Assembly: GCA_965242585.1 (NCBI GenBank)
Contig: OZ251460.1
Location: 2,914,001 to 2,978,000, forward strand
Direction of reading: 5' to 3'
Source: UBA2970 sp965242585
GTDB taxonomy: Bacteria > Verrucomicrobiota > Verrucomicrobiia > Limisphaerales > AAA164-E04
DNA: 64,000 nucleotides
The translations under genes and the position numbers were made by a program. The notes under the pieces were generated by a model. It was not told where the DNA came from. It worked only from the letters and a program-made list of their open reading frames with translations, and did no database searches. This document shows, one piece after another, positions 55,948-64,000 of the stretch (the first letter of the stretch is position 1; each line of letters begins with the position of its first letter).

Positions 55948-56307
55948 CAAAAACACCAAGCCGCCACTTCGTAGTTTCGGTTTGGGTGCTGCAGACTTTC
56001 TGGCGTTTGGCGGGTAACAAAAACGACAAGCCACAACTTCGTAACTGCTGCGCCAGCACTTGTGCCGCGGAAAACCAGCGGCCAGTAGGGAGGATTGCGG
56101 TTTTGTGCCGATTTTGTTGCCGGCGAGTGACTTTGCAGTTTCAAGATCAACTTCGATTCAAGATTTTTCAACTTCGATTTAGGATTTTTCCGAAGCGGAG
56201 TTTTTTGGTTTCATAAAGAGTGTTGAATTTGTTCTCTGTCCGCTTTTTAGAACTTGGAGAAAATAGATTGGCCGGCGATTGGATTCGCTGGGCATTTTTT
56301 CCTATTT
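55948..56307. other. Downstream flank of PEP-CTERM copy 2, no gene
   Basis: Up to about 56070 it resembles the flank of copy 1 (CAAGCCGCCACTTC and GGCGTTTGGCG are shared). The remainder shows nothing recognisable. Confidence 0.45.
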
Positions 56308-57648
56308 CTAACCGGGGTTGCCATTGCCTTGTAGCCAGTGGCGCAGTTTCTTTTGTTCTTCCGGGGTCAAGTCCAAGTTGGCTTCGCCGGCGCGGGTGAC
56401 GGCGTTTTGAATCACGGCTTCCCGAATCTGATGAGCGGTTGGAGGCGGATCGTCGTCCAGACTGGCACCGCCATGATGCGCCCAGTGGACGATGTGATTA
56501 ATGGCTTTTCGTGCCACCGGAATTTCTTTTTCTTTGAGTTGATCCCGCACCCAGAGAGTGCACTCGGACAGTTTGAATTCGTGTTCGTGGTTTTTCGCGT
56601 AACGGGCAAGCATCTTCAAAGTTTCCACCCAGAGGTCGGCGCTCAAACGAGGCAAGTCCGTGATTTGGCAGATTTGGGCGACAATTTCCGGCAAGTTTTC
56701 CGCTGAGATTTTTGGAGCAGTTTCTGGCAAATCTTCGGCGGGATTTTTAGGATTTTGGCTTTTGCCGTCTAGAGAAACAAAGCTGCCGTCTTGCTTTAAG
56801 TTGTCAAAGTTCTGCAGAAGAAATTTAGCCAAGGTTTTGTGGCCGAACCACTTGCTCGGCGATTGATCAATCGCTGGTCCGAATTGGTTTCGAAGTTCCC
56901 TGCTTATATCGCTTAGCGACGTGGCGTTTTCATTGTTGGCAATGAGTTTTCTGGCTGTTTCCAGAACCTTGCTTTGCACATCTGTTGCCGGCGATTTGTT
57001 CGGCGGTTTGATTGCGGGCGCGCTTTCGTTTTTGGGGAGGGATTTTTCGGCGGCTTTCTGGGCTTTGTTTGGCGCATCCGTTGTCGGCGATTCGTTCTGC
57101 GGGGAGATTGCATCGACCAAATCCGCCGCGTCGATTAAGAAGTTGGAAGCGTTGCGGTAGGCCAGCACAGTTTTTTGCCCGCTGAATATAATCATTGTCC
57201 GGCGGTCGTTGGCTCGCAGGCATTGAAATAGCGGGGTAAAATCCGAGTCGCTGGAGGCAATGATAAATTCGTCATAGCGCGTCGTCCGGCTCAGGCTTTG
57301 GAGGACGTCGATGACGATGCGAATGTCGGCGGCGTTCTTCTGTTGATTGGTTAGCGAGAAACATTCCACCACTTCAAATCCCGACTGGGTAAGTTTGTTG
57401 CGGAAACGATGAAAGTTTGGCGTGCCTCTTTCCTCATCTTTAATCCTGTTGCCTCCGTAGGGATTCAAATACACCCGCCGAATTAACAGCTCGCGCCGCA
57501 CTCCTTCCGACAAGCCGCGAGTAGACAGCGCGGCCAGCCATTCGCTCGAATTCTCCGCAAAGTCGTAAGCGGATTGCGGGTCTCGCGAATGCAAGCCGCC
57601 GAATATGTTGTCGAAGTCCAGAAACAGCGCGGATTTTATCCGATCCAT
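56308..57648 (-). CDS. NYN-domain (PIN-like) protein with C-terminal helical domains
   Basis: 446 residues. The N-terminal NYN domain has the acidic residues expected of a PIN-like nuclease: ALFLDFDNIFGG, ADIRIVIDVLQSL and IIASSDSDFTPLF. A linker with duplicated segments (NESPTTDAPNKAQK; NKSPATDVQSKVLE) leads to an OST-HTH/LOTUS-like part (LSDISRELRNQFGPAIDQ, WFGHKTLAKFLLQ). A further helical domain ends the protein. NYN-LOTUS proteins are thought to act on RNA; the target is unknown. Stands alone with no obvious operon partner. Confidence 0.82.
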   Translation of the reverse strand: MDRIKSALFLDFDNIFGGLHSRDPQSAYDFAENSSEWLAALSTRGLSEGVRRELLIRRVYLNPYGGNRIKDEERGTPNFHRFRNKLTQSGFEVVECFSLTNQQKNAADIRIVIDVLQSLSRTTRYDEFIIASSDSDFTPLFQCLRANDRRTMIIFSGQKTVLAYRNASNFLIDAADLVDAISPQNESPTTDAPNKAQKAAEKSLPKNESAPAIKPPNKSPATDVQSKVLETARKLIANNENATSLSDISRELRNQFGPAIDQSPSKWFGHKTLAKFLLQNFDNLKQDGSFVSLDGKSQNPKNPAEDLPETAPKISAENLPEIVAQICQITDLPRLSADLWVETLKMLARYAKNHEHEFKLSECTLWVRDQLKEKEIPVARKAINHIVHWAHHGGASLDDDPPPTAHQIREAVIQNAVTRAGEANLDLTPEEQKKLRHWLQGNGNPG

Positions 57649-57722
57649 AAAGGCCTTTGCATTGTGGAATGGAAACGGTTTGCGCTAAATCTGGGCCCCA
57701 TTTTCTCGCTTCATTTAGAAGG

Positions 57723-60398
57723 CTATTTGGATGGTGGAGGGGATGGCGGCGGCGAACTGCTGCGGATGGCGGGCAACAGTCTCAGAATTTCCTGCTGATC
57801 TAAATACCACTTGCGCAGAGATCGGGACAGCATGGAATCTTTGAAGGATTTCAAATGTTTGATGAGCAACACGTCTTCCACTTCGCCTTTGAGTTTCTTA
57901 TTGATTGCCGACTTTCCTTCCTTGGACCAGCTTTTGTAGGAGCCGATAGAATCTGAAAGCATGCGCGCGGCGGCCAAGCGCGTTGGGTGCGCATATTTGT
58001 AGCCGGTCACTTCGACGGAGGCTTTGCCGTTAATTTTGCCTTTGATGATTTTCTTCTGGTCCTTTGCCAGAATCACTTTTTCGGCAAATTCGATGATGCG
58101 CTTTTCCAGTTGGGAAACGATGTCGTTATCGGCCAGCACTTCGTTGGCGGCCACGCCGAGGTCTCGCCGGGCGGAAGCGAAGATGTTGCAGGCTTCAAGA
58201 ACCAGCGCGTCGCTTAGTTTGACGAAGAGCGTTTCCGCCCGCTCGGCGATCAGTTTTCGCTCTTCTTCCGTGAATTCGTATTCCTTGTCGTCCAAGCCGA
58301 CGAACTTTTGATACGCTGACGATTCCAAAAGCGCCTTCAGGTTTTTGTTCAGGGATTCGGCCGTGAGCCGGGGCGCGACGGCCGCGCCCTTCGGTTTTTC
58401 TTTGAGGCTCAGTTTCAATTCTTCCGGCAGGAAGGCAAAAATGGCGCGGTCAATGCCGCCCAAACTTTCGATCTGTTCGTTCAAACGTTTCCAATGGGCC
58501 TGTTGCACTTCTTTTCGGTTGAGAGGGCCGACGAAGTCGAACTGCCGCTCCACGGTCAATGAACGGGCCGAGCTGCCAAACCATTGAAGCAGGTCCCGAA
58601 GTTCAAAGCCGACGGAACGGGCCGAAAAAGAGAGGTTCACTTCTTCCAAAGGAATTTGGTCGCGTGGGTCCCGGGGTGCTTTGGCGCGGATGAACTGTTC
58701 AATGAGAGCGTTGGGCAGCTGGCGGACGGCGTCCGAAATGGCGGCGTAGGAAGTGACTACGGGATCGGCGCCGTAGTCAAAGACGTTCACGTCGTCCCAA
58801 GTGCCGGTGTCGCGGTCGGCAGCGTAAAGAGTCTTCTTTTCAGCCACCTCTCGGTCATCATAATAGCCCCATAAAATTGCCCTCCGGTCGTGGGGCAGAA
58901 CCGTTTCGGTGGTGCGCATCTTGGCTCCCGTCAGCGCTGCGGCGACGAACACTTGATAGTCCATGATGGAGTTGGCCGTGTAGTCGTTCTCGAACTCTGA
59001 AAGGTCTTCCTGTTTAAGATAGGCGTTGAGCCATTTTTCCAAACGCTCGTGGGACACCGTCGTGTCCAAACTCCCGGCAAAGTTGTGCCGCAAGCCCAGA
59101 ACGTGTCCAACTTCGTGCGCGACAATGGCGCGGACGTAGTCTTGGGACATTTGCCAAACCATTTCGTCACTCGCGTCCGGATGCGCCAAAACGGACTCCA
59201 GCCCTTCGGCGTACTGCTTGGCAAACACGTGCGGCGAGAGGTGGCAAACCCTCGAATGCGGCCAAAAGGCCGCCTGTCCGCGCTCCTTCTCTTCTCCGTC
59301 CTTTGGGTCGTCTTCCTCTTCGCCTTCCTCCGCCAAGGACCGCATCCGGCGAAGGATCCGACGGGCGCTGGACTTTCCAGAGATTGCGAAAACGCTGGTC
59401 ATGTAAGCTTGGCCTCGTTGAGACTCGCCGGTAATCGGGTCCACCAAAATATCGGCGTAAGCAAAGCCGGCGTTGTCCCAAGGAACCCACTGAACAATGT
59501 TGTGGCCAGCGGAAGGAGCCGTGATCCCTTCCGGCGCTTTGTCTACCTTGATCACCTTGCGTCCAAAAGCCCGATTCCAATACTCAATGCCCCCCTTCAC
59601 CGCTTCCTCATAGGCTTCAGGCGTGTTGCTGCTGTAGTAAAACTTGAGCGGTTTGTTGAGGTCAAAACGGGCGATCCGCGTGGAAGGACGCCCCGTCGTC
59701 TTTTCCAAACGCGCCGCCGTCTCGAAAAAGCGAACATAGCGGTCGTCTCGGCGGTTGTATTCCTTTCCTTGATAATCGCCCGGTTGGTAAGGCTTGATAA
59801 AGTAGCGAATCTCGTAGCGGTTTTCCATGTCGGGACTGAATTGCCGGCTCCGCACCTGGGCGCTTTGCCGAATCACCACTTGGCCGTCCATTTGGGAAAC
59901 CTCAAACACTCGAGCGCCCGGAATCTCGTAGGTCTCCTCTCCCATAAAGGGATTGAAACTTCGGCCGATGGAATACCAAATGTCCGCAAAAGCGCGGCGC
60001 ATGCCCTTGTTGAAGTCGACCGTCACCCACTCCTCCGTTTTCTCCACAATCGGAAAAGACGCCATAAGCCGCCGCGCCGGCAAATCGTCCGTCACTACCA
60101 AGCCTTCGGGATCTTCAAATAAGTCCACTCCGTCGGCGAACAACTCAAAAGTCACAATCTTGCCCGCCAATCCCGTGCTTGTCGCCGCCATACTCTGCGG
60201 AATCACCGAAATCGACATCAAATAACGACGCCCAAACCCCTCACGCGGAATCCTTAGATAATTGCCCTCCGCCGGCTGCAACACAACCGGCGGAGACTTC
60301 TCGGATTGAGATTTTTCATGCTGATCGGCTCGGCCGCTTGCCGTCGCCAAAACCAAACACAAAGCCAACGCAAAATAAAAAATACGAAACCTGAACAT
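57723..60398 (-). CDS. Zinc-dependent metalloprotease (DUF5117/DUF4953 type)
   Basis: 891 residues from the ATG at 60398, which begins a signal peptide (FYFALALCLVLATASG). The zinc motif is HEVGHVLGLRHN near residues 428-439, with a Met-turn SIMDYQ later. The N-terminal part (DUF5117/5118-like) contains FARAFADIWYSIGRSFNP-like and YSSNTPEAYEEAVKGGIEYWN blocks. Exported, probably periplasmic or outer-membrane associated. Substrate unknown. No operon partner is evident. Confidence 0.85.
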   Translation of the reverse strand: MFRFRIFYFALALCLVLATASGRADQHEKSQSEKSPPVVLQPAEGNYLRIPREGFGRRYLMSISVIPQSMAATSTGLAGKIVTFELFADGVDLFEDPEGLVVTDDLPARRLMASFPIVEKTEEWVTVDFNKGMRRAFADIWYSIGRSFNPFMGEETYEIPGARVFEVSQMDGQVVIRQSAQVRSRQFSPDMENRYEIRYFIKPYQPGDYQGKEYNRRDDRYVRFFETAARLEKTTGRPSTRIARFDLNKPLKFYYSSNTPEAYEEAVKGGIEYWNRAFGRKVIKVDKAPEGITAPSAGHNIVQWVPWDNAGFAYADILVDPITGESQRGQAYMTSVFAISGKSSARRILRRMRSLAEEGEEEDDPKDGEEKERGQAAFWPHSRVCHLSPHVFAKQYAEGLESVLAHPDASDEMVWQMSQDYVRAIVAHEVGHVLGLRHNFAGSLDTTVSHERLEKWLNAYLKQEDLSEFENDYTANSIMDYQVFVAAALTGAKMRTTETVLPHDRRAILWGYYDDREVAEKKTLYAADRDTGTWDDVNVFDYGADPVVTSYAAISDAVRQLPNALIEQFIRAKAPRDPRDQIPLEEVNLSFSARSVGFELRDLLQWFGSSARSLTVERQFDFVGPLNRKEVQQAHWKRLNEQIESLGGIDRAIFAFLPEELKLSLKEKPKGAAVAPRLTAESLNKNLKALLESSAYQKFVGLDDKEYEFTEEERKLIAERAETLFVKLSDALVLEACNIFASARRDLGVAANEVLADNDIVSQLEKRIIEFAEKVILAKDQKKIIKGKINGKASVEVTGYKYAHPTRLAAARMLSDSIGSYKSWSKEGKSAINKKLKGEVEDVLLIKHLKSFKDSMLSRSLRKWYLDQQEILRLLPAIRSSSPPPSPPPSK

Positions 60399-61006
60399 AC
60401 CGCCAGACAGAATGGGAAAAACAGCGGAAAAGGTCAAACAGCGAATTGGCATCGAGAACCCACAGCCTCATTTTTCTCCGCTGAATTTCAGCTATTCTAA
60501 CTTGGAGGCCGCCGCTCAATCCTGCTGGCCAACAATCTAAGGCAACCACGAGGAAATTAGATTGAGAAAAACAGCCGGGCGGAAGAAAACCGCTTTTATT
60601 AGAAAAACCAGCTATCCTTCCCTTTCTCAAAAACAAAAAACTTCGCTCAGATTCTCGCCATTGCCCGCCAACTTCTTTTGCTTCGATGGCAACCCAAATC
60701 CGAAACCACTAGCGAAAACTCCCCCTATTCCAAGAAAAACGCTGTTTTCTCTCCGCAGAAAAAAAGTTAAAAATAATGGCGCAAAAAGCTTGATTTCCGA
60801 ATCCTTTGGGTTTATGTTGCTTCTCGATATCGGTTGACGGTGGCTCCAATCTTCTGGATTGGGGCGCCTGCCAAATACAGTTTGATTGGGGGCGCCCGGA
60901 ATAAATGCATAATTCTTGGCTGTTGCCCTAGGTGAACAAGTGGGGATCTCTCGCTTTTGCGACCGTCAACGATATCCACGGCCCGATGCCGTTGGGTCGG
61001 GGTTTG
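60399..61006. other. Intergenic region upstream of the two-gene cassette
   Basis: About 600 bases between a divergent pair (metalloprotease and cassette). No coding signal. A hairpin CCAATC/GATTGG occurs near 60850, flanked by GC-rich GGGCGCC blocks; it has no T tract and its meaning is unclear. Confidence 0.45.
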
Positions 61007-61022
61007 CTTGTCGAACGACAAG
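61007..61022. promoter_or_regulatory. Perfect inverted repeat upstream of the cassette, possible operator
   Basis: CTTGTCG-AA-CGACAAG, 7 bp arms, 51 bp before the cassette start at 61074. The position fits a repressor or activator site; no regulator is identified. Confidence 0.35.
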
Positions 61023-61073
61023 AATTACGGTTGCCGTTACGAAAGAAGAGATTAAGTTTAACGAAGATTGCTC

Positions 61074-62255
61074 ATGAAGATTACATTACTGACAATCCTT
61101 AGCGTCGTCGCAACAGCGGCGGCAATCTTATCCGCTTTGCCGAACGCAGCAGCAGCGGAATCAGGTTCCAAGAAGAGAACGCTGGTCGAGGTGTTGCCTT
61201 TTGAACCTAGCGTGGAAGGCATCGGCTTCTGGCTTTTAGACAAGGCGCTGGAAGAAATCGGAAACGAAACTTGGGCTGAAGTCAAACAATCCGTCAAAGA
61301 CTCTTGGGCTGAGGAAATCGATCCCTACAAAGACGATTGGGCCAGCAATAAAGCCCTGGAGCCGTATTGGTACAGTGGCCAATACAACCTTACCCTGAAC
61401 GAGTCCGATTTGACGGTTGTTTACAGTTATCAAGGCCAAGAACACTTGGACAGCAGTGCCGAAGGACACTTATTTGTGTTAGACAGCAACAACCAACGCA
61501 CGCTCACGATGCTAAAAGGCGCCGCGGCGGCGCAATACATTGACGCCGAAGGCATGAATCTGGACGGTTATTACCGCAAATACCAATATTCCGTGCGAGG
61601 TTTTGGGGACTGGAATAATGACGGCGTCCAAACTTGGAGCCGATGGTATGATGTGTCCGGCAATGAAACGAACTGGATAGGTCATGGAAGTTTTGACAAG
61701 GCCGCCGCCCGCGCCGAAGTGCAGGGCTGGAGCACGGCCGAACTGGAGTATGATTTGTCTTCTTTGATACGTGAAGTGGATGAAACTTGGTCGGTGGGCA
61801 GTTTTTACTTCAACACGGTTCTAACGATGGACACCCGGGTGCATCCCAACGTCGTCCAGCACGATGGAACATACATCGTCACCGTCACCGGCAGATACAC
61901 TGATGTGGAATACGCTTGCTGCGATTCGGACGGAACCGGTAGCGCAGAAGATGTGGGAAATCCCATGCCTATAAAGGAAGAAGTCACCTGCGACTTCAAT
62001 CAATCCCATTTGGAAGTACAGCACGGCATCCCCTTCGAGTTGGGAAACAATCAGCGAGTGATCCGCATGGACATCAAAGGCGCCGCTGAGCGCCGGGCGG
62101 TAAAACACGAGGTAAAAGGAGTGTTTGAACATGTGGAACCCACTACTGGTCGAACCTACAGGACCAAAGAAAAAGTGAGCGAAGAGTATCAGATTGAGGA
62201 GATAAAGTTTCATCAGCCGGGACAAACCGATGATTCTCCCGGCACAACGGAATAG
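61074..62255 (+). CDS. Secreted protein of unknown function, first gene of the cassette
   Basis: 393 residues from the ATG at 61074, which opens a signal peptide (LLTILSVVATAAAILSALPNAAAA). The mature part is acidic and aromatic-rich with no family motif I recognise. Distinct pieces: WLLDKALEEIGNETWAEVKQ, LTVVYSYQGQEHLDSSAEGH, YACCDSDGTGSAEDVG and GRTYRTKEKVSEEYQI. The two adjacent cysteines may form a disulfide. It is 16 bp before the second gene, and a degenerate copy of the pair lies at 39.2-40.9 kb. The pairing across copies argues that the two proteins work together. Confidence 0.7.
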   Translation: MKITLLTILSVVATAAAILSALPNAAAAESGSKKRTLVEVLPFEPSVEGIGFWLLDKALEEIGNETWAEVKQSVKDSWAEEIDPYKDDWASNKALEPYWYSGQYNLTLNESDLTVVYSYQGQEHLDSSAEGHLFVLDSNNQRTLTMLKGAAAAQYIDAEGMNLDGYYRKYQYSVRGFGDWNNDGVQTWSRWYDVSGNETNWIGHGSFDKAAARAEVQGWSTAELEYDLSSLIREVDETWSVGSFYFNTVLTMDTRVHPNVVQHDGTYIVTVTGRYTDVEYACCDSDGTGSAEDVGNPMPIKEEVTCDFNQSHLEVQHGIPFELGNNQRVIRMDIKGAAERRAVKHEVKGVFEHVEPTTGRTYRTKEKVSEEYQIEEIKFHQPGQTDDSPGTTE

Positions 62256-62271
62256 AAAGGAAACTAAGAAA

Positions 62272-63219
62272 ATGAGCGATAAGTGGATGATCTACTTAGG
62301 CGCCGGGATGTGCGCCATTGTTGCCCTGTTGCTGGTCTTCGGGGGAAAGAAGGAAGGAACCACAGTCGAACCGGAACCGGTTGTGGAAATAATGGCGGAA
62401 GAAGAAAAGGAAACTTCTCCATCGACTGAGGATCTGAGCGCAGAGCAGAGGAGGCAACAAGCTCAACTGCAAGCGGCCGCCGAAGCTCGGCGCCAAGCCG
62501 CTGAAGAAGCGGCTGCTGAGGAGGCGTATTGGGCGGAGATTAGAAGGAAGGCGGCGGAATATGAGCGAGAACTAGCCGCCAAAGCCGCTGCCAAGGCCGC
62601 TAAGGAGAAAGCGGAACAGGAGTATTGGGAGGATCGGAAGGAATGGGTGGAAAACTTTCCCTTCGAGCCAAGCTATCACCCTGAGTTGACCTATGTTCCG
62701 CCGCAAGGCGAGAAGTGGAATGTGAGGGATAAAGACGAAGAAAGGATGATGTTTGCCGTGGCGCGGCATGGTTTCATCCGGCGTTTTTACGAGAATCCCT
62801 TGCGCTATACCAGAGGCTTCGAGATGATAGTGAAGATCATGGAGGAATATGGCTACGGCAATAGCCCGGAACGTATTGGTAACGTCTACTCCACTGTGAA
62901 AGACTACTACGAACTATCTGCCAAAGCGGCCGAGGATCCAGAGGGTAGAGCGAGTGGCATTACTTTTAACGAGCGCGGATACAGCACTTGGCAAGAGGAA
63001 GTCGATGGGTATTATCGCGGCATTATTGGCAACATGAGGGATCGCAATCGTCTGTTGCCGGGAGAAGAGCGAATGCCCACGGAAATCGCCGAGGAGATTC
63101 GGGAGCGCATTCTAGCCGAAATTCCGGAGGAAGAGTTCACGCAATATCAAGGTAGCTTTGCCTACAAGCACGACTACGAAAAGGATCTCAAGCCCGGCGA
63201 TCCTTTGCTAATGAAGTAA
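62272..63219 (+). CDS. Membrane-anchored coiled-coil protein, second gene of the cassette
   Basis: 315 residues from the ATG at 62272 after AAGGAAA. One N-terminal membrane helix (MIYLGAGMCAIVALLLVFGG), then a long Ala/Glu/Lys-rich coiled coil (about residues 60-125, with AAAEARRQAAEEAAAEEAYW and AAKAAAKAAKEKAEQEYW). A folded C-terminal domain begins WVENFPFEPSYHPELTYVPP and includes GFIRRFYENPLRYTRGFEMI and EEIRERILAEIPEEEF. Two broken paralogues exist at 39200-40169 and 41135-41713. The layout suggests a periplasm-spanning tether (inference); no family is recognised. A terminator follows 34 bp after the stop. Confidence 0.72.
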   Translation: MSDKWMIYLGAGMCAIVALLLVFGGKKEGTTVEPEPVVEIMAEEEKETSPSTEDLSAEQRRQQAQLQAAAEARRQAAEEAAAEEAYWAEIRRKAAEYERELAAKAAAKAAKEKAEQEYWEDRKEWVENFPFEPSYHPELTYVPPQGEKWNVRDKDEERMMFAVARHGFIRRFYENPLRYTRGFEMIVKIMEEYGYGNSPERIGNVYSTVKDYYELSAKAAEDPEGRASGITFNERGYSTWQEEVDGYYRGIIGNMRDRNRLLPGEERMPTEIAEEIRERILAEIPEEEFTQYQGSFAYKHDYEKDLKPGDPLLMK

Positions 63220-63253
63220 CAACCGCAACACTACCATCCCCAAACCTCGCCAA

Positions 63254-63291
63254 AGCCAATCCCCTTTCTCCGAGGATTGGCTCTTTTGTTT
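63254..63291 (+). terminator. Rho-independent terminator after the cassette
   Basis: A 9 bp stem AGCCAATCC/GGATTGGCT with an 11-base loop is followed by CTTTTGTTT. It lies between convergent genes and can also be read as a weaker signal for tsaD on minus. Confidence 0.75.
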
Positions 63292-63358
63292 GCACCTTGG
63301 TTGGTGGGTTGGTGGAGTGTGGAAGTTGATTTTGTGTGAGAGACTTGCGGTGGTAGTT

Positions 63359-64000
63359 TTAGGTGGTGGTGTTTTTGAAATTTAACGGCCAGTTTGGTTG
63401 GATGTCTTCGTCGTTGACGGGTTTTGAGAGGCCGGCTTTGAGATGCCATGCGGCTAAGGCGGCTACCATTCCGGCGTTGTCGGTGCATAAAAAAGGCATT
63501 GCGAGGCGGAGGGAAAGACCTTTTTGATCGCAGGCTTTGCGGAGGGTGGAGCGCAGACAGGAATTGCAGGCTACGCCGCCGGAGGCGGTTACGGTGTTTA
63601 GGCGGCATTCTTCGACAGCGCGAATGGTTTTCGTTACCAAAACTTCGACGATGGCCGTCTGAACGCTGGCGCAGAGGTCGCGAATGGATTGGTTGTTTTG
63701 CAGGGTTTCGGGGTGTTTTTTTAGGAAGTAGCGCACGGCGGTTTTGAGTCCGCTGAAGCTGAAGTGGTGGTTGGCTTCTTGCAACATTGGGCGCGGAAAG
63801 GGGAAGGCGTTGGGGTTTCCTTCGGCGGCGAGTCGATCCATTTCTGGGCCTCCGGGATAGGGTAGGCCGATGAGTTTGGCGGTTTTGTCGAAGCATTCGC
63901 CGGCGGCGTCATCGAGCGTGGTTCCCAGCACTTTGTGGCGAAGTGGCGCATCAACGCGCACGAGCAGGGTGTGTCCTCCGCTGACAATCAAGGAGATGTT
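63359..64000 (-). CDS. tsaD: tRNA N6-adenosine threonylcarbamoyltransferase TsaD, 5' end outside window
   Basis: C-terminal ~213 residues. Family marks: ISLIVSGGHTLLV, TLDDAAGECFDKTAKLIGLPYPGG, FSFSGLKTAV, ASGGVACNSCLR and FLCTDNAGMVA. Catalyses the last step of t6A synthesis on tRNAs reading ANN codons; essential in most bacteria. The upstream histidines that bind metal are outside the window. Confidence 0.95.
   Translation of the reverse strand, partial: NISLIVSGGHTLLVRVDAPLRHKVLGTTLDDAAGECFDKTAKLIGLPYPGGPEMDRLAAEGNPNAFPFPRPMLQEANHHFSFSGLKTAVRYFLKKHPETLQNNQSIRDLCASVQTAIVEVLVTKTIRAVEECRLNTVTASGGVACNSCLRSTLRKACDQKGLSLRLAMPFLCTDNAGMVAALAAWHLKAGLSKPVNDEDIQPNWPLNFKNTTT

Overview
The window looks like part of a chromosome from a Gram-negative bacterium of the Planctomycetes-Verrucomicrobia-Chlamydiae group, most likely Verrucomicrobiota (inference). 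The supporting signs are a ThuA/DUF1080 sugar-metabolism protein, a Gfo/Idh/MocA oxidoreductase, several prepilin-like proteins with an H-x9-DG tail, two PEP-CTERM sorting tails, futalosine-pathway menaquinone synthesis (MqnC), an Mla-type lipid transporter, and a very large cadherin-like/beta-propeller secreted protein. No insertion sequence, integrase, phage gene, rRNA or CRISPR array was seen.

Layout. 1-3.5 kb: ThuA-DUF1080 (cut by the window edge), mqnC and an oxidoreductase, all on minus. 3.85-9.3 kb: one 1815-residue secreted protein with 20 blade-like repeats in four blocks of five, separated by seven cadherin-like domains. 9.5-14.5 kb: an NAD-linked formate dehydrogenase operon whose catalytic subunit is a selenoprotein (in-frame TGA plus a SECIS hairpin). 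It is preceded by two tandem copies of a structured RNA element, each behind its own sigma70-like promoter. 14.6-28.7 kb: cell-surface functions (carbamoyltransferase, MBOAT acyltransferase with two SGNH partners, GT25, FkbM methyltransferase, a GT2-like enzyme, an ELM1-GT4 fusion) interspersed with tRNA-Gly, pyrC and a hicBA toxin-antitoxin pair. 28.8-37.9 kb: a WPF-repeat envelope protein, the mlaEFD operon, terC, an unusually long NAD-dependent DNA ligase and an AIM24-like protein.

37.9-56.3 kb is an accessory stretch in decay. Many short genes here carry single-base frameshifts or nonsense codons: prepilin-like genes, an ECF-like sigma factor, paired membrane-protein remnants, two degenerate copies of a cassette that is intact at 61-63 kb, and an inverted pair of PEP-CTERM genes. 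Healthy housekeeping genes sit among them (DUF971, M24 peptidase, sppA, tyrS, a zinc-type dehydrogenase). 56.3-64 kb holds a NYN-domain protein, a large zinc metalloprotease, the intact two-gene cassette ending in a clear terminator, and the 3' part of tsaD.

The strongest candidates for something not yet described are the tandem structured RNAs in front of the selenocysteine formate dehydrogenase, the three-copy secreted/coiled-coil cassette, and the expanded DNA ligase. Frameshift calls depend on the accuracy of the assembly; several, though not all, fall in short homopolymers, so sequencing error has to be excluded first.
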